In this document: positions 43,585 to 52,000 of the stretch, piece by piece
Numbering within the stretch: the first letter of the stretch is position 1
Layout of the letters: each line of letters opens with the position of its first letter
Assembly: GCF_035984545.1 (NCBI RefSeq)
Contig: NZ_JAXCHP010000001.1
Location: 434,001-498,000 of the forward strand
Source of the DNA: Cryobacterium sp. GrIS_2_6
GTDB lineage: Bacteria; Actinomycetota; Actinomycetes; Actinomycetales; Microbacteriaceae
Reading direction: 5' to 3'
DNA length: 64,000 nucleotides
The notes under the pieces: generated by a model
The model's input: only the letters and a program-made list of their open reading frames with translations
Told to the model about the DNA's origin: nothing
Databases searched by the model: none
Program-made: the position numbers and the translations under genes

Positions 43585-44433
43585 ATGCGCGCTGCAGTTG
43601 ACCTTGATACTCGAACGCCCGAACTATTAACCACATGGCGAGAAGCTGAACTCTTCGCGGCAGCCCACATGCGATCGATTGGCTTTGATGATGCCTGAGC
43701 CACGCCTCTTGGTGTTGACGGTGGGATCGATGTTAATGCAACCGGTGCTGTCGCGCAGGTTAAGCACTACACAGGAAATCCCGTTGGCGCACCGGCCGTT
43801 CAAAGAATCCGTGGAGTTGCGCACGGTCGTCAGACGGCCATCTTCTATGCATTGAATGGATACACGTCAGCGGCGATGACATTCGCCGATTCCGCCGCAG
43901 TCGCGCTCTTCTCATACGACTTGAGGGGCACCGTCACAGCGGAGAGCGACTGCGCCAGCCAACTACTTGCTCGCAGAAATGTGTCGGTCGATTCGAATCT
44001 GGCCTCCAGTTCTCGCGACGAGTTCGTCACGGGCATGCAGGCTTACGGCCAGCGGGTATGTGACGCTGGGGGCTTGGTCGTCGACTTTATCGTTGTTTCG
44101 CTGGAGCACGCTAGCAAGATGCCCTCAGAATTGGCTGCGTTCGCTGCGTTCGCTGCTCTCGCTGATGGCGTCGTCGACGAAATGCGCGCCTTAAAGATGC
44201 AGTTAGATGACCTCGGGAATACCCGGGTACGGCCTCTCCGGGATGGGCTCGACAACATCGTGCATGCAGAGTGCTTGGTCCAGAAGATTGCTGCACGATT
44301 CAGTCTCGACTACGGTGACTTTGCCCGCTTGGCGGTGACGTCACGGGCGAATGGGACCATCGAGACTGAGGCACAGAGGAAACAGATTTTACTTGCCGTT
44401 TTCAATCCCTCTGGGGGGACTCAGGTGGAATAG
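43585..44433 (+). pseudogene. Mrr-type restriction endonuclease gene with a single in-frame TGA
   Basis: ATG 43585 opens a frame reading WREAELFAAAHMRSIGFDDA, then TGA at 43696-43698. The same frame then continues ATPLGVDGGIDVNATGAVAQ, VKHYTGNPVGAPAVQRIRGV and FYALNGYTSAAMTFADSAA to a stop at 44433. This is the Mrr_cat fold with the catalytic D...QVK pattern (GIDV, AQVKH). The remaining 210 codons show no other lesion, so a recent CGA-to-TGA change is likely. Mrr-like enzymes cut methylated DNA. An ATG at 43852 cannot give an active enzyme because it lies after the catalytic motif. Confidence 0.8.
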
Positions 44434-44610
44434 CGCACTCAGAAGCAGTTTTCGAATCTCATTGCGGCTTAGCCTTCAGCTCTCGCCCGACCCCACCTTC
44501 GGCTTCGTCGCCAGCCACTCTTCCGCACTATCTGGCTCGACGCGAGCAGCAAGCCTCATTGACCACCGGAAGCCTGGCCGGCTCGCTGTCCGTGGAGGAG
44601 CTCATATCGG

Positions 44611-44898
44611 TCAGGCTACCCTCGCGTTGAGCTTCGTGATGTTGACGATGACCCCAAGCTCCGCGTCACCGATGGTGCCGGCGCCGTGGAGGATTCCGCG
44701 TTCACCGACGGTGAGCTGCAGGTCGAGGATCGGGCCGCCGGGCCACTCGGCTTCTGGGCAGCTGCCGTCGTCATCGTCGGCGACCTCGTGCAATAGCCAG
44801 GCGATCGTCTGCGACTCGGTGATCTCAATGATGGCGACAGTGTCGTCGCCGGCCGCGGTGTAGATGCCGGGTATGGCCGTACTTGTGAGTTCGTTCAT
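44611..44898 (-). CDS. Small hypothetical protein, leaderless
   Basis: A 95-residue acidic protein from ATG 44898 (MNELTSTAIPGIYTAAGD). No SD; CCGCGCATG stands exactly 8 nt upstream. An in-frame GTG at 44907 lies inside the motif and is less likely. Third gene of a minus-strand cluster of small proteins of similar size. Confidence 0.6.
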   Translation of the reverse strand: MNELTSTAIPGIYTAAGDDTVAIIEITESQTIAWLLHEVADDDDGSCPEAEWPGGPILDLQLTVGERGILHGAGTIGDAELGVIVNITKLNARVA

Positions 44899-44906
44899 AT
44901 CAGGCA

Positions 44907-44915
44907 CATGCGCGG
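44907..44915 (-). promoter_or_regulatory. CCGCGCATG element, 8 nt before ATG 44898
   Basis: Located between the stop of gene 45258 and the start of gene 44898, so this gene has its own site even though it could be read through. Confidence 0.65.
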
Positions 44916-44916
44916 G

Positions 44917-45258
44917 TCAGGGCCTACGCCATTCGGGCCGGATCTCCGGCATCGGCTCGGAGTCGATCCAGAGGACGGGTGCAGCCGTTGTGCCGCCGGT
45001 GCCGATGAGGTCGTCCGGGTCGCGGTAGTCCCACCACCCTCGGGATCCCTTGCTGAGCTCGAAGCGGTCGACGTGCTGCATCCGTCCGTCGGTGATCAGG
45101 TGCGGCCCGGCACTGCCCCTGGCGACTCCTCGGCCAAGCCGGATAGAACCGTTCTGATAGAGCCGAACGACGACGATCTCAGCGGCAGTTATGGCAGTGT
45201 AAGAAAATCCGCGCTGGCTGGACAGGTCCACTAAAAGGGGCCCGAGCCCGTCGTCCAT
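44917..45258 (-). CDS. Small hypothetical protein
   Basis: ATG 45258 overlaps the preceding stop (TGATG). The 113-residue product (MDDGLGPLLVDLSSQRGFSY ...) is beta-rich with many Trp and Gly. No recognised family. Coupled to gene 45524. Confidence 0.6.
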   Translation of the reverse strand: MDDGLGPLLVDLSSQRGFSYTAITAAEIVVVRLYQNGSIRLGRGVARGSAGPHLITDGRMQHVDRFELSKGSRGWWDYRDPDDLIGTGGTTAAPVLWIDSEPMPEIRPEWRRP

Positions 45259-45524
45259 CACGGCAGCTGCTCGAATTCCAAGCCGTGGACCTGCTCGACA
45301 TTGGTGACGAGGCCGACGGTTGTGTAGCCGCGGCCGTTGAGCCAATTTAGCTTCCCCGTTTCCCCGAGCTCAAAGCTCACGCCGACGCAGGGCATATACG
45401 CGGAATCCGGTGAAACGCTGGCGGCGCTGCGGGCGGAGCCGTTGTGCCGAACGAACATTATTTGTTCGTCGGCATCGGTCGTGATTCGGAAGGCTGAGAG
45501 GTCTTTTGCGCTGCGGGTGGGCAT
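45258..45524 (-). CDS. Small hypothetical protein, leaderless
   Basis: An 88-residue protein from ATG 45524 (MPTRSAKDLSAFRITTDADE). CCGCGCATG stands exactly 8 nt before the ATG and no SD is present; the frame extends upstream but across the motif. Unknown family. Confidence 0.6.
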   Translation of the reverse strand: MPTRSAKDLSAFRITTDADEQIMFVRHNGSARSAASVSPDSAYMPCVGVSFELGETGKLNWLNGRGYTTVGLVTNVEQVHGLEFEQLP

Positions 45525-45532
45525 GACTCTTA

Positions 45533-45541
45533 CATGCGCGG
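45533..45541 (-). promoter_or_regulatory. CCGCGCATG element, 8 nt before ATG 45524
   Basis: The rightmost copy in the window; beyond it the sequence becomes a decayed esterase gene, so this copy may mark the edge of the element's own genes. Confidence 0.65.
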
Positions 45542-45543
45542 GA

Positions 45544-45840
45544 TATTTCAAAAACGGTGGCCAGTGCGCGATCTCGTTGGCTGCGAAACACCCCGAGCTG
45601 TGGTCCAACGTGATCGATATCTCCGGCGAGTCCTTCCCGGGATCGGAAATTCAAGCGGCCACCTCAAGGATGTCTTCGGCGGCGACCAGAAAGCATACGA
45701 CGCACAGAGGCCCGTCAATATACTGGCCGCGCGCCGCTACCTGGACACGGTTGCAATATTCACAGCTGGCGCTGACGACCCCGGGGTGCTGGCTGGCCAA
45801 CGCGTACCGCGAGCCTGCCGACGATGGGCTGCGCTGCTAA
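45544..45840 (+). pseudogene. Esterase-like alpha/beta hydrolase, 5'-truncated and frameshifted
   Basis: Plus-strand reading gives NGGQCAISLAAKHPELWSNV and IDISGESFPGSE, the post-nucleophile region of actinobacterial esterase-family hydrolases. After a frameshift near 45650 it gives VFGGDQKAYDAQRPVNILA and TVAIFTAGADDP. The catalytic serine motif and everything upstream are missing. It appears to be host or older DNA at the edge of the integrated element. Confidence 0.65.
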
Positions 45841-45956
45841 CGGCGCTATCGCCGCTGAAGTCAACTTCGTACGATCCCACACAACGTCCGACATCGTGAA
45901 CGTGCCGGACTCAACGAGGCCCACAGATTCGGCGTCCATCCCGCTACCTCCTTCTT

Positions 45957-46001
45957 GTGCAGAGGAGTACGAACAAAAGTGACATCGGTGCAGAGGAGTA
46001 C
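45957..46001 (+). repeat. Two 14-bp direct repeats (GTGCAGAGGAGTAC)
   Basis: Identical copies at 45957-45970 and 45988-46001, 31 bp apart, next to the left end of the IS110-family element. They may be part of the element end or of its target. Confidence 0.75.
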
Positions 46002-46059
46002 AAAAAAGCCAGTGTTCACACTTGCCTGCACAACCCGACCCCCGTTACTTTCTTCGTAG

Positions 46060-46281
46060 GCCCAATCGGTGTGAACTGGGTGGGTGTTGACCTGTCGGGC
46101 CCGGCATGATTGTTGCCCCCAGTCGTTGATGATCCGGGGGTGTTGTCACCGGGCCTGACTGGTATCAGGTGATCGCTGATAGGGGCTGGACCGGGACTCG
46201 TCCCAGGCCATTCGTAACATGGATGCCGAGACTTGATGCCGCGGTTCAGGCCAACGAAACGACGCCTGGAACGGAGGATTC
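46060..46281 (+). ncRNA. Candidate IS110 bridge RNA region
   Basis: The space before the IS110-type transposase is non-coding and strongly folded. GGCCCGG (46098-46104) pairs with CCGGGCC (46149-46155), enclosing CCCCC (46116-46120) / GGGGG (46136-46140) with internal loops. IS110-family elements encode a bridge (seek) RNA in this position that pairs with target and donor DNA through such loops. The exact RNA ends are not visible. Confidence 0.5.
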
Positions 46282-47481
46282 ATGATCGAGAACTACGACA
46301 GCGTTGACGTCTTCATCGGCGTGGACGTCGGCAAGGGAGAACACCACGCGGCCGCCCTCGACCGGTCGGGCAAGCAACTCTTCGACAAGGCCCTGCCCAA
46401 CGAGGAAGCCAAGCTGCGGAGTCTGATCGGGCAGCTGAAACGACACGGCCGAGTGCTGTTCGTCGTCGATCAACCCGCGACGATCGGCGCCCTCCCGATC
46501 GCCGTCGCCCAGGCAGAAGACGTGCTTGTCGCCTATTTGCCGGGCCTGGCGATGCGGCGGATCGCGGACCTACACGCGGGCGAAGCGAAGACCGATGCCC
46601 GGGAAGCCGCGATCATCGCGCAAGCAGCCCGGACCCTCCCACACGCACTCCGGTCGCTGCAGCTCGCCGACGAGCAGGTCGCGGAGCTCTCCATGCTCTG
46701 CGGTTTCGATGACGATGTCGTCGGCCAGATCACGGCCACCAGCAACAGCATCCGCGGCCTCCTCACCCAGATCCACCCCGCGTTGGAGCGAGCCCTCGGC
46801 CCGCACCTGGACCACCCGGCCGTGCTCGACCTCCTGCAGCGCTACCCCTCACCGGCCGCGCTGAAGGCTGCGGGCCCGGCCCGGCTCGGCAACCGTCTGG
46901 TCAAGCTGGCACCGCGGATGGGGCGCCGCCTCGCCGACGAGATCACCCGGGCGCTGAGCGAGCAGACCGTCATCGTCACCGGCACCAACGCGAGCAGCAT
47001 CGTGCTCCCGCGGCTGGCCGAACAACTCGCCGCACTCCGCCGCCAGCGCGACGAGATCGCCGTCGAGGTCGAACGGCTCGTAGAGGCTCACCCTCTTCAC
47101 CCCGTCCTGATCAGCATGCCCGGAGTCGGGATCAGGACCGCCGCCAGAGTCCTCACCGAAGTCTCCGGGAAGGACTTCGCCACCGCCGGCCACCTCGCCG
47201 CCTACGCCGGAATCGCGCCCGTCACCCGGCGCTCCGGCACGTCAATCCGCGGCGAGCACCCCTCCCGGCGCGGGAACAAGATCCTCAAACGCACCCCGTT
47301 CCTGTCAGCCTTCGCCACCCTCCGCGACCCGGTCTCCCGCGCCTACTACGACCGCAAAATCGCCGAAGGGAAACGACACAACCAAGCCCTCATCGCCCTC
47401 GCCCGCCGACGCTGCGACGTCCTCTACGCCATGCTCCGAGACGGCACCCTCTACCAAGCCGGCCAGCAACTCACCGCTTGA
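46282..47481 (+). CDS. IS110-family transposase
   Basis: ATG 46282 follows GGAGG. A 399-residue protein with the RuvC-like DEDD N-terminal domain (FIGVDVGKGEHHAAAL, VVDQPATIGALP, KTDAREAAIIAQAA), a coiled-coil middle and the C-terminal Tnp domain (LISMPGVGIRTAARVL, AAYAGIAPVTRRSGTSIRGE with the serine region). It recombines DNA under the guidance of a bridge RNA. The frame is intact, so it may be active. Confidence 0.92.
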   Translation: MIENYDSVDVFIGVDVGKGEHHAAALDRSGKQLFDKALPNEEAKLRSLIGQLKRHGRVLFVVDQPATIGALPIAVAQAEDVLVAYLPGLAMRRIADLHAGEAKTDAREAAIIAQAARTLPHALRSLQLADEQVAELSMLCGFDDDVVGQITATSNSIRGLLTQIHPALERALGPHLDHPAVLDLLQRYPSPAALKAAGPARLGNRLVKLAPRMGRRLADEITRALSEQTVIVTGTNASSIVLPRLAEQLAALRRQRDEIAVEVERLVEAHPLHPVLISMPGVGIRTAARVLTEVSGKDFATAGHLAAYAGIAPVTRRSGTSIRGEHPSRRGNKILKRTPFLSAFATLRDPVSRAYYDRKIAEGKRHNQALIALARRRCDVLYAMLRDGTLYQAGQQLTA

Positions 47482-47607
47482 CAAAAACATAGGGGCACCC
47501 CCGGAGTACGGCGAGGACGAGGGAAATAACCGGGCCGAAGTAACTCGAGCGCAATGCGTCGAGGCTGAGTAAAGGGGGGAGTGGGTTGTTCATCCAAGGG
47601 AAGTAGT

Positions 47608-47659
47608 TTGACAAGTTATCGGTAGTTTATCAATTTGGGATAAGGTGCTGATAACTTGT
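47608..47659 (+). promoter_or_regulatory. Inverted repeat operator before the ATPase gene
   Basis: Perfect 10-bp arms ACAAGTTATC (47611-47620) and GATAACTTGT (47650-47659), separated by 29 bp, with TTGACA at 47608-47613 overlapping the left arm. The right arm ends at the ribosome site. This layout suggests repression by a dimer bound at two half sites or by looping. Confidence 0.55.
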
Positions 47660-47670
47660 TAAGGAGAACC

Positions 47671-48861
47671 ATGGATCGGGCACGAAACCCGTACACGCCG
47701 AACGCGGGCGCGCCTCCGCGTTTCCTCGCCGGACGTGCCCAGGAGACGGAAGACTTCCGGGTGCTCCTTCGGCGTCTGGCTAATGGATATTCCGAGCAAT
47801 CAGTGATTGTTACTGGTCTGCGTGGAGTGGGGAAGACGGTGCTGCTGGGGCAATACGAGCGCATTGCCGAGGATGAGAACTGGGTCCCCGTGGTGGCTGA
47901 AGTGTCGAAGAACACCCCCTTCGGACCCCAAATCGCCAACCTGTCCCGGCGCGCGCTTTTTCAGGTGTCGCCCAAGGCGCGGTGGGGGGAGAGAGCTGCC
48001 CAGGCGGCCGCCGTGATCAAATCCTTCTCCTTGAGCGTGCGAGCAGACGGCGCCATGACGGCGGGTCTTGATGTGGAGCCCGCTTGGGGGACCGCTGATA
48101 CCGGATCGCTCAACGATGACCTCGCCGACGTCTTCCAAGCCATCGGGGAAGCGGCGGCGGAGAAGAAGCGGGGCGTCGTCTTCCTCTTTGACGAGATCCA
48201 ATTCTTGGCCAAAGCAGAGTTAGAAGCGCTGATTGGGGCTGTCCACCGGACCGTCCAACGACAGCTCCCGGTTACCTTCGCCGGTGCCGGCCTACCAGGC
48301 CTTCCGGGGCTTGCGGGAAATGCGAAATCTTACGCTGAGCGATTCTTCAAATTTTCGTCGATTGGCCAGCTGCCGCGCGAGGCGGCCGTGCAGGCCATCG
48401 TTGAGCCGGCCAAAGGGGAGGGCGTCACCTACCAGCCGGAAGCAATCGATTTCATCCTCGCGTATACGGAGGGATACCCGTACTTCATTCAGGAGTTCGG
48501 CCGTGCAGCCTGGAACACCGCTGACGGGCCAGTGATTACCCTCGTCGACGCAGAAGACGCGTTGAGCCAAGTCGAATCAGAGCTCGACGGTAGTTTCTTC
48601 CAAGCGAGGGTGCAACGAACTACTCCGGACGAGCTGACGTACATGCGGGCAATGGCCGAACTCGGCGGCGTTGAACACAAAGCCGCCGACGTTGCGGCGG
48701 TCCTCCACAAGACCTCTGAGCAGCTCGGCCCGATACGATCCCGACTGATTGCCAAAGGGCTGTTGTATACGTCTCGCTTCGGGTACGCGAAGTTCACGGT
48801 TCCACAATTCGACCGGTTCATGCGCCGGCACATGACACTCGACAGTGAATCAACTGCCTAA
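47671..48861 (+). CDS. AAA-type ATPase of the STAND/Orc-like class
   Basis: ATG 47671 follows AAGGAG. A 396-residue protein: Walker A GLRGVGKT at residues 49-56, Walker B VVFLFDEIQ near 169, sensor region FAGAGLPGLPGL, and a C-terminal winged-helix part (DVAAVLHKTSEQLGPIRSRL). Such ATP-binding proteins (DUF/ATPase_2-like) are frequent on actinobacterial plasmids and islands; some act in defence or replication. Target unknown. Confidence 0.75.
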   Translation: MDRARNPYTPNAGAPPRFLAGRAQETEDFRVLLRRLANGYSEQSVIVTGLRGVGKTVLLGQYERIAEDENWVPVVAEVSKNTPFGPQIANLSRRALFQVSPKARWGERAAQAAAVIKSFSLSVRADGAMTAGLDVEPAWGTADTGSLNDDLADVFQAIGEAAAEKKRGVVFLFDEIQFLAKAELEALIGAVHRTVQRQLPVTFAGAGLPGLPGLAGNAKSYAERFFKFSSIGQLPREAAVQAIVEPAKGEGVTYQPEAIDFILAYTEGYPYFIQEFGRAAWNTADGPVITLVDAEDALSQVESELDGSFFQARVQRTTPDELTYMRAMAELGGVEHKAADVAAVLHKTSEQLGPIRSRLIAKGLLYTSRFGYAKFTVPQFDRFMRRHMTLDSESTA

Positions 48862-48975
48862 CCCCACACACCGCCACTGGGTGGCGAGCGGTTCGCCGAC
48901 GCCGGTACGCACAGGAGGGCGCCGGCCGAAGCCGACACCCTCCTCTGTCTGAAGCTGGTGGAACGGGTGCCGATG

Positions 48976-49263
48976 TTACTTGGCGGCGGCCTTCAGCTTG
49001 CTGCCGGCGGTCAGCTTGACGCGGTGGCCTGCTGCGATGGCGATTTCTTCGCCGGTCTGCGGGTTGCGGCCGGTGCGCGCCGCGGTGGCGGTGCGCTCGA
49101 CGCCGAGCCAGCCCGGGATGGTGACCTTGCCGTCGCTCGCGACGGTTTCTGCGAGTGCGGCAAAGAAAGCGTTGAGCACGCTGTCGACGGCAACCTGGCT
49201 CTGGCCAGAGTCTGCGGCAACCTTGGCAACGAGCTCGGTCTTGTTCAGCGACTTGTCAGCCAT
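48976..49263 (-). CDS. hup: HU-family DNA-binding protein
   Basis: ATG 49263 follows GGAGG; the frame is open upstream without family sequence. A 95-residue protein with the HU signature: MADKSLNKTELVAKVAADSG, then KVTIPGWLGVERTATAARTG and RNPQTGEEIAIAAGHRVKLT, ending in a short Ala/Lys tail. It binds and bends DNA; the Pro for intercalation is in the RNPQTGE arm. It may be an extra HU carried on accessory DNA. Confidence 0.95.
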   Translation of the reverse strand: MADKSLNKTELVAKVAADSGQSQVAVDSVLNAFFAALAETVASDGKVTIPGWLGVERTATAARTGRNPQTGEEIAIAAGHRVKLTAGSKLKAAAK

Positions 49264-49517
49264 TGAGTGTCCTCCTCGGACCTTCGCCTGTAAAAAACAG
49301 GTATACGGGTGATGCGGGCAATGCGGGCGGCGCCAGAGGCCGCATCCGTTGGTCGGTTGGACCGCGTTGAATCTAACAGAGGTTCGCGAACTTCCGCGTA
49401 TTTCCGGCGTTTTTCGACGTCTTGGACGGTTTTTGGGCTGCACATTCTCATTTGAGTATCCCGGCGGTCGGGTCTGGGAGGGTGCGCTGAGGTCACGGTG
49501 GGGGCAGACTGGGCGGC

Positions 49518-49640
49518 ATGAGCGCAGAGAGCGGGGGAGCGATGAGTCCGAGCGAGTTCGAGGCGGCGCTGGCTTTGGCTACTGCGGGGCAGTTCCTCGC
49601 CTGCAGTGGGGCTCACGCCGATAGTGGGGTGGCGATGTGA
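49518..49640 (+). CDS. Possible 40-residue peptide
   Basis: ATG 49518 (MSAESGGAMSPSEFEAALAL ...) ends at TGA 49640, and a GTG at 49637 overlaps it and opens a second peptide of 34 residues ending at 49741. The pair looks like a coupled mini-operon but has no family match; a ribosome site is weak. Confidence 0.25.
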   Translation: MSAESGGAMSPSEFEAALALATAGQFLACSGAHADSGVAM

Positions 49641-49786
49641 TCGACGCGGCACTTCTGGCTGTGGCGGCCTCGGTGCCGGGCCCGATTGTTAGCGGCCATG
49701 CCAAACTGGGCGCCGCCCAGCCACCTGCGGCTTACTGAGCGCAGAGATTTCCCCAGCCGTGGGAACACCCCGCCTACGCAGGTTAG

Positions 49787-49939
49787 GACTCAGCAGCAAA
49801 GGAACTCGCACGACTACGTGGCCTCGGAGAAGGCCCAGCCTTCGTCACTCTCACACAGAAGTCCGTCCGTTACCTACGATCCAGCGTCGACGACTGGGAG
49901 GCGCAGCTCACGGCCTGGAACGAAAGACTCTCGGCGTGA
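49787..49939 (+). pseudogene. Excisionase-like HTH fragment
   Basis: After a TAG stop, the frame reads DSAAKELARLRGLGEGPAFV, TLTQKSVRYLRSSVDDWEAQ and LTAWNERLS before TGA. This resembles the second half of MerR/AlpA-type excisionases. The N-terminal HTH start is missing, so it is a relic of another element. Confidence 0.4.
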
Positions 49940-50042
49940 TGAATGCCGGTGTGGCCGGGCAAGGCATCTAGGACGCCTGCGATTCGTGCTCGAGCGTGTC
50001 CTCTGCCAGAGCGCGCCGCACACTCGACATGCCAACCTGCGG

Positions 50043-50252
50043 CTAGCGGGTGCTGACGTACCAAATGGTCAGCCCAACACAGACCGCGACGAGCTTGATG
50101 ATCTCGGCCTGTCGCTTCTCCTTCGCCTTCTGGGCTCTCTTGCCCCGTGACGTCTCGTGTTTAGCGAAAATGGATGCAATCTTTGGACTACGGGAGGCAT
50201 CGCAGGAGAGCGAATTTCGCCGCAGGAATGGTTTAATTCGGAAGTTTCCCAC
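50043..50252 (-). CDS. Possible small tail-anchored membrane protein
   Basis: A 69-residue frame whose C-terminal half is a basic helix (SRGKRAQKAKEKRQAEIIK) followed by a hydrophobic segment (LVAVCVGLTIWYV). The N-terminal half is unconvincing. Low confidence. Confidence 0.25.
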   Translation of the reverse strand: MGNFRIKPFLRRNSLSCDASRSPKIASIFAKHETSRGKRAQKAKEKRQAEIIKLVAVCVGLTIWYVSTR

Positions 50253-50459
50253 GCGCTCTGGAACATGGCGAAGGCTGGTCTCGACCTCCGCTTGACGGCG
50301 TCACCTCGGTCTGCCAGCCTGAACACACACTCTGGCTCGATGCCGGCTTCCATCGCATTCACGCGTGGTTTGGTGGCCGCAGCGGTGAGGGACCCGGATG
50401 AGCGAAAATTCTGAATCTGCACCTCGTATCCGCCAGTCGCTTTCCCTGTGCGTTGACGC

Positions 50460-51176
50460 ATGGCCCCGCAGGTGATGAGCACTGCGAAGCTTCCGCCGGC
50501 ACGCGCACGGCGATGGGGTGGCTCCCTGACCATCGTGCTCGTTGCACTTCTTTTCTCGGGTCCAGGCATCCTTGGTGCCGTAAACAGCGCAAGGTCGAGG
50601 GGGCTGCCGCCGGTTCTCTACGAGACCGCTGCTGGCCTCGTTCTGAGCGTCGCCTTCGCCTGGGGTTTTCTCTGGGTGTGTTACCGCCCGGGTCGCCGCC
50701 TCGTCCGGACCATGACGGAGGCGAATCCTGACCTCACCGTCGTACCCTTCTACTCGTCTGACGACTTCATCACGAGCATCAAGGAACTCACGGGTATCGC
50801 TCTTGCATCAAGCGCGCTGCCCTCCGGCGCGTTCCTAGTTCTTGTCGATGCAGGCAAGAAATTCGAACTGTGGAGGTGGCACCGACACGGGCCCGAGCGC
50901 GTCGTTCGGCTCGCCTGGTCGGACGTCACGTCTGTAGATGTCGGCCAAATTACTCACTTGGTCATCACCGATCGAGCCGTCATCTTGACCCTGAAGGTGG
51001 GTGCCAGCACATTGCCCATCCCGATCTCACCGCAAGCGCGCCGCCCCGTGCGGCTTAGACCTCTCAACGACGAAGGCTTCACGACGGTCCTGGCTCACTG
51101 CCAAGAGCGGATGCGCGCCGCGCGAACGCTGCCAAAGTCGGCGCATTTGGCCAGCCGCGAAAGTGAAATCGGATGA
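50460..51176 (+). CDS. Two-TM protein with PH-like domain (array member 1)
   Basis: A 238-residue protein. Two transmembrane helices (about residues 22-42 and 55-75) precede a cytoplasmic beta-rich domain: ANPDLTVVPFYSSDDFITSI, FLVLVDAGKKFELWRWHRHG, PERVVRLAWSDVTSVDVGQI. The domain resembles bacterial PH-like folds. It is closely related to the protein at 52781. Function unknown. Confidence 0.6.
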   Translation: MAPQVMSTAKLPPARARRWGGSLTIVLVALLFSGPGILGAVNSARSRGLPPVLYETAAGLVLSVAFAWGFLWVCYRPGRRLVRTMTEANPDLTVVPFYSSDDFITSIKELTGIALASSALPSGAFLVLVDAGKKFELWRWHRHGPERVVRLAWSDVTSVDVGQITHLVITDRAVILTLKVGASTLPIPISPQARRPVRLRPLNDEGFTTVLAHCQERMRAARTLPKSAHLASRESEIG

Positions 51177-51324
51177 CGGTCGATCGTGACGAGACGCCTC
51201 GAGAAGAAGACAAGAGCGCGGCGCGGTCTTGCGATCGGATCTGGGTGTGGAATTCGGCGATAACCTCCCAGAAGCATCCATCCGCATCGGTTGAGAGGCT
51301 AACGACTGGGCGGGAACAGGTCAC

Positions 51325-51975
51325 ATGAACAAACGGGCGGTGGGAGGGGCACTCGGGCTCCTTGCCGGCACGACGGTCGCAAGCGGAATTACCGTCTTCA
51401 AATCCGTGGCGAAGCATATACAGGACGGCAGTACCGTGGCCATCGCTCAAGACGTGCGGGATTTCTGGACGGTGACGATCGTTTTTGGTGTCGCTGCCCT
51501 GCTCGTAGTTCTGGGATGCGTTCCTTCGTCATACCTGGCCCGGATACTGGCGAGACAATTTCCTGCGGCTCTGGTTTTACTGGGAACGAGTTATACGGAA
51601 GTTCGTGAGGCTCTCCATGTTGCGTCGGGGTCGACTGGACCGATACCGCTGCACCTGAGCTTCGCCGTTGTTGCGGACGAGGTCGGCCTGGTGATGTGGA
51701 TCGGGTTTCTGAAACCCCGCATCCTCTGCCAATTCGAGTGGGCGAGCATTGTCGACATCTGCGTGAAAGACGTTCGCGTCGGGTTGACGTTCGTCCCGAT
51801 GTTGAGTCTGACCATAGACAAATCGCAGCCGAGCACTTTGGTTGAATTCGGAGTCAGATCCGAGAGCGCACTGAGCGTAACAAATCGGAAACGGCCAGCG
51901 ATCGAAAAGCTTGCAGAGTCCCTCAGAGTGCTCCAAACTGCCGCACGACCTCATGACGTTCGAGACGCCCATTGA
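51325..51975 (+). CDS. Two-TM protein with PH-like domain (array member 2)
   Basis: A 216-residue protein with the same layout: helices at about 7-25 and 50-70, then a beta-rich domain (LSFAVVADEVGLVMWIGFLK, PRILCQFEWASIVDICVKDV). Similarity to members 1 and 4 is in layout and in the W-x-x-(I/V)-x-D/S strand pattern rather than close identity. Confidence 0.55.
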   Translation: MNKRAVGGALGLLAGTTVASGITVFKSVAKHIQDGSTVAIAQDVRDFWTVTIVFGVAALLVVLGCVPSSYLARILARQFPAALVLLGTSYTEVREALHVASGSTGPIPLHLSFAVVADEVGLVMWIGFLKPRILCQFEWASIVDICVKDVRVGLTFVPMLSLTIDKSQPSTLVEFGVRSESALSVTNRKRPAIEKLAESLRVLQTAARPHDVRDAH

Positions 51976-52000
51976 TTGCTGAGCCGAGTAGGGAATCTCA

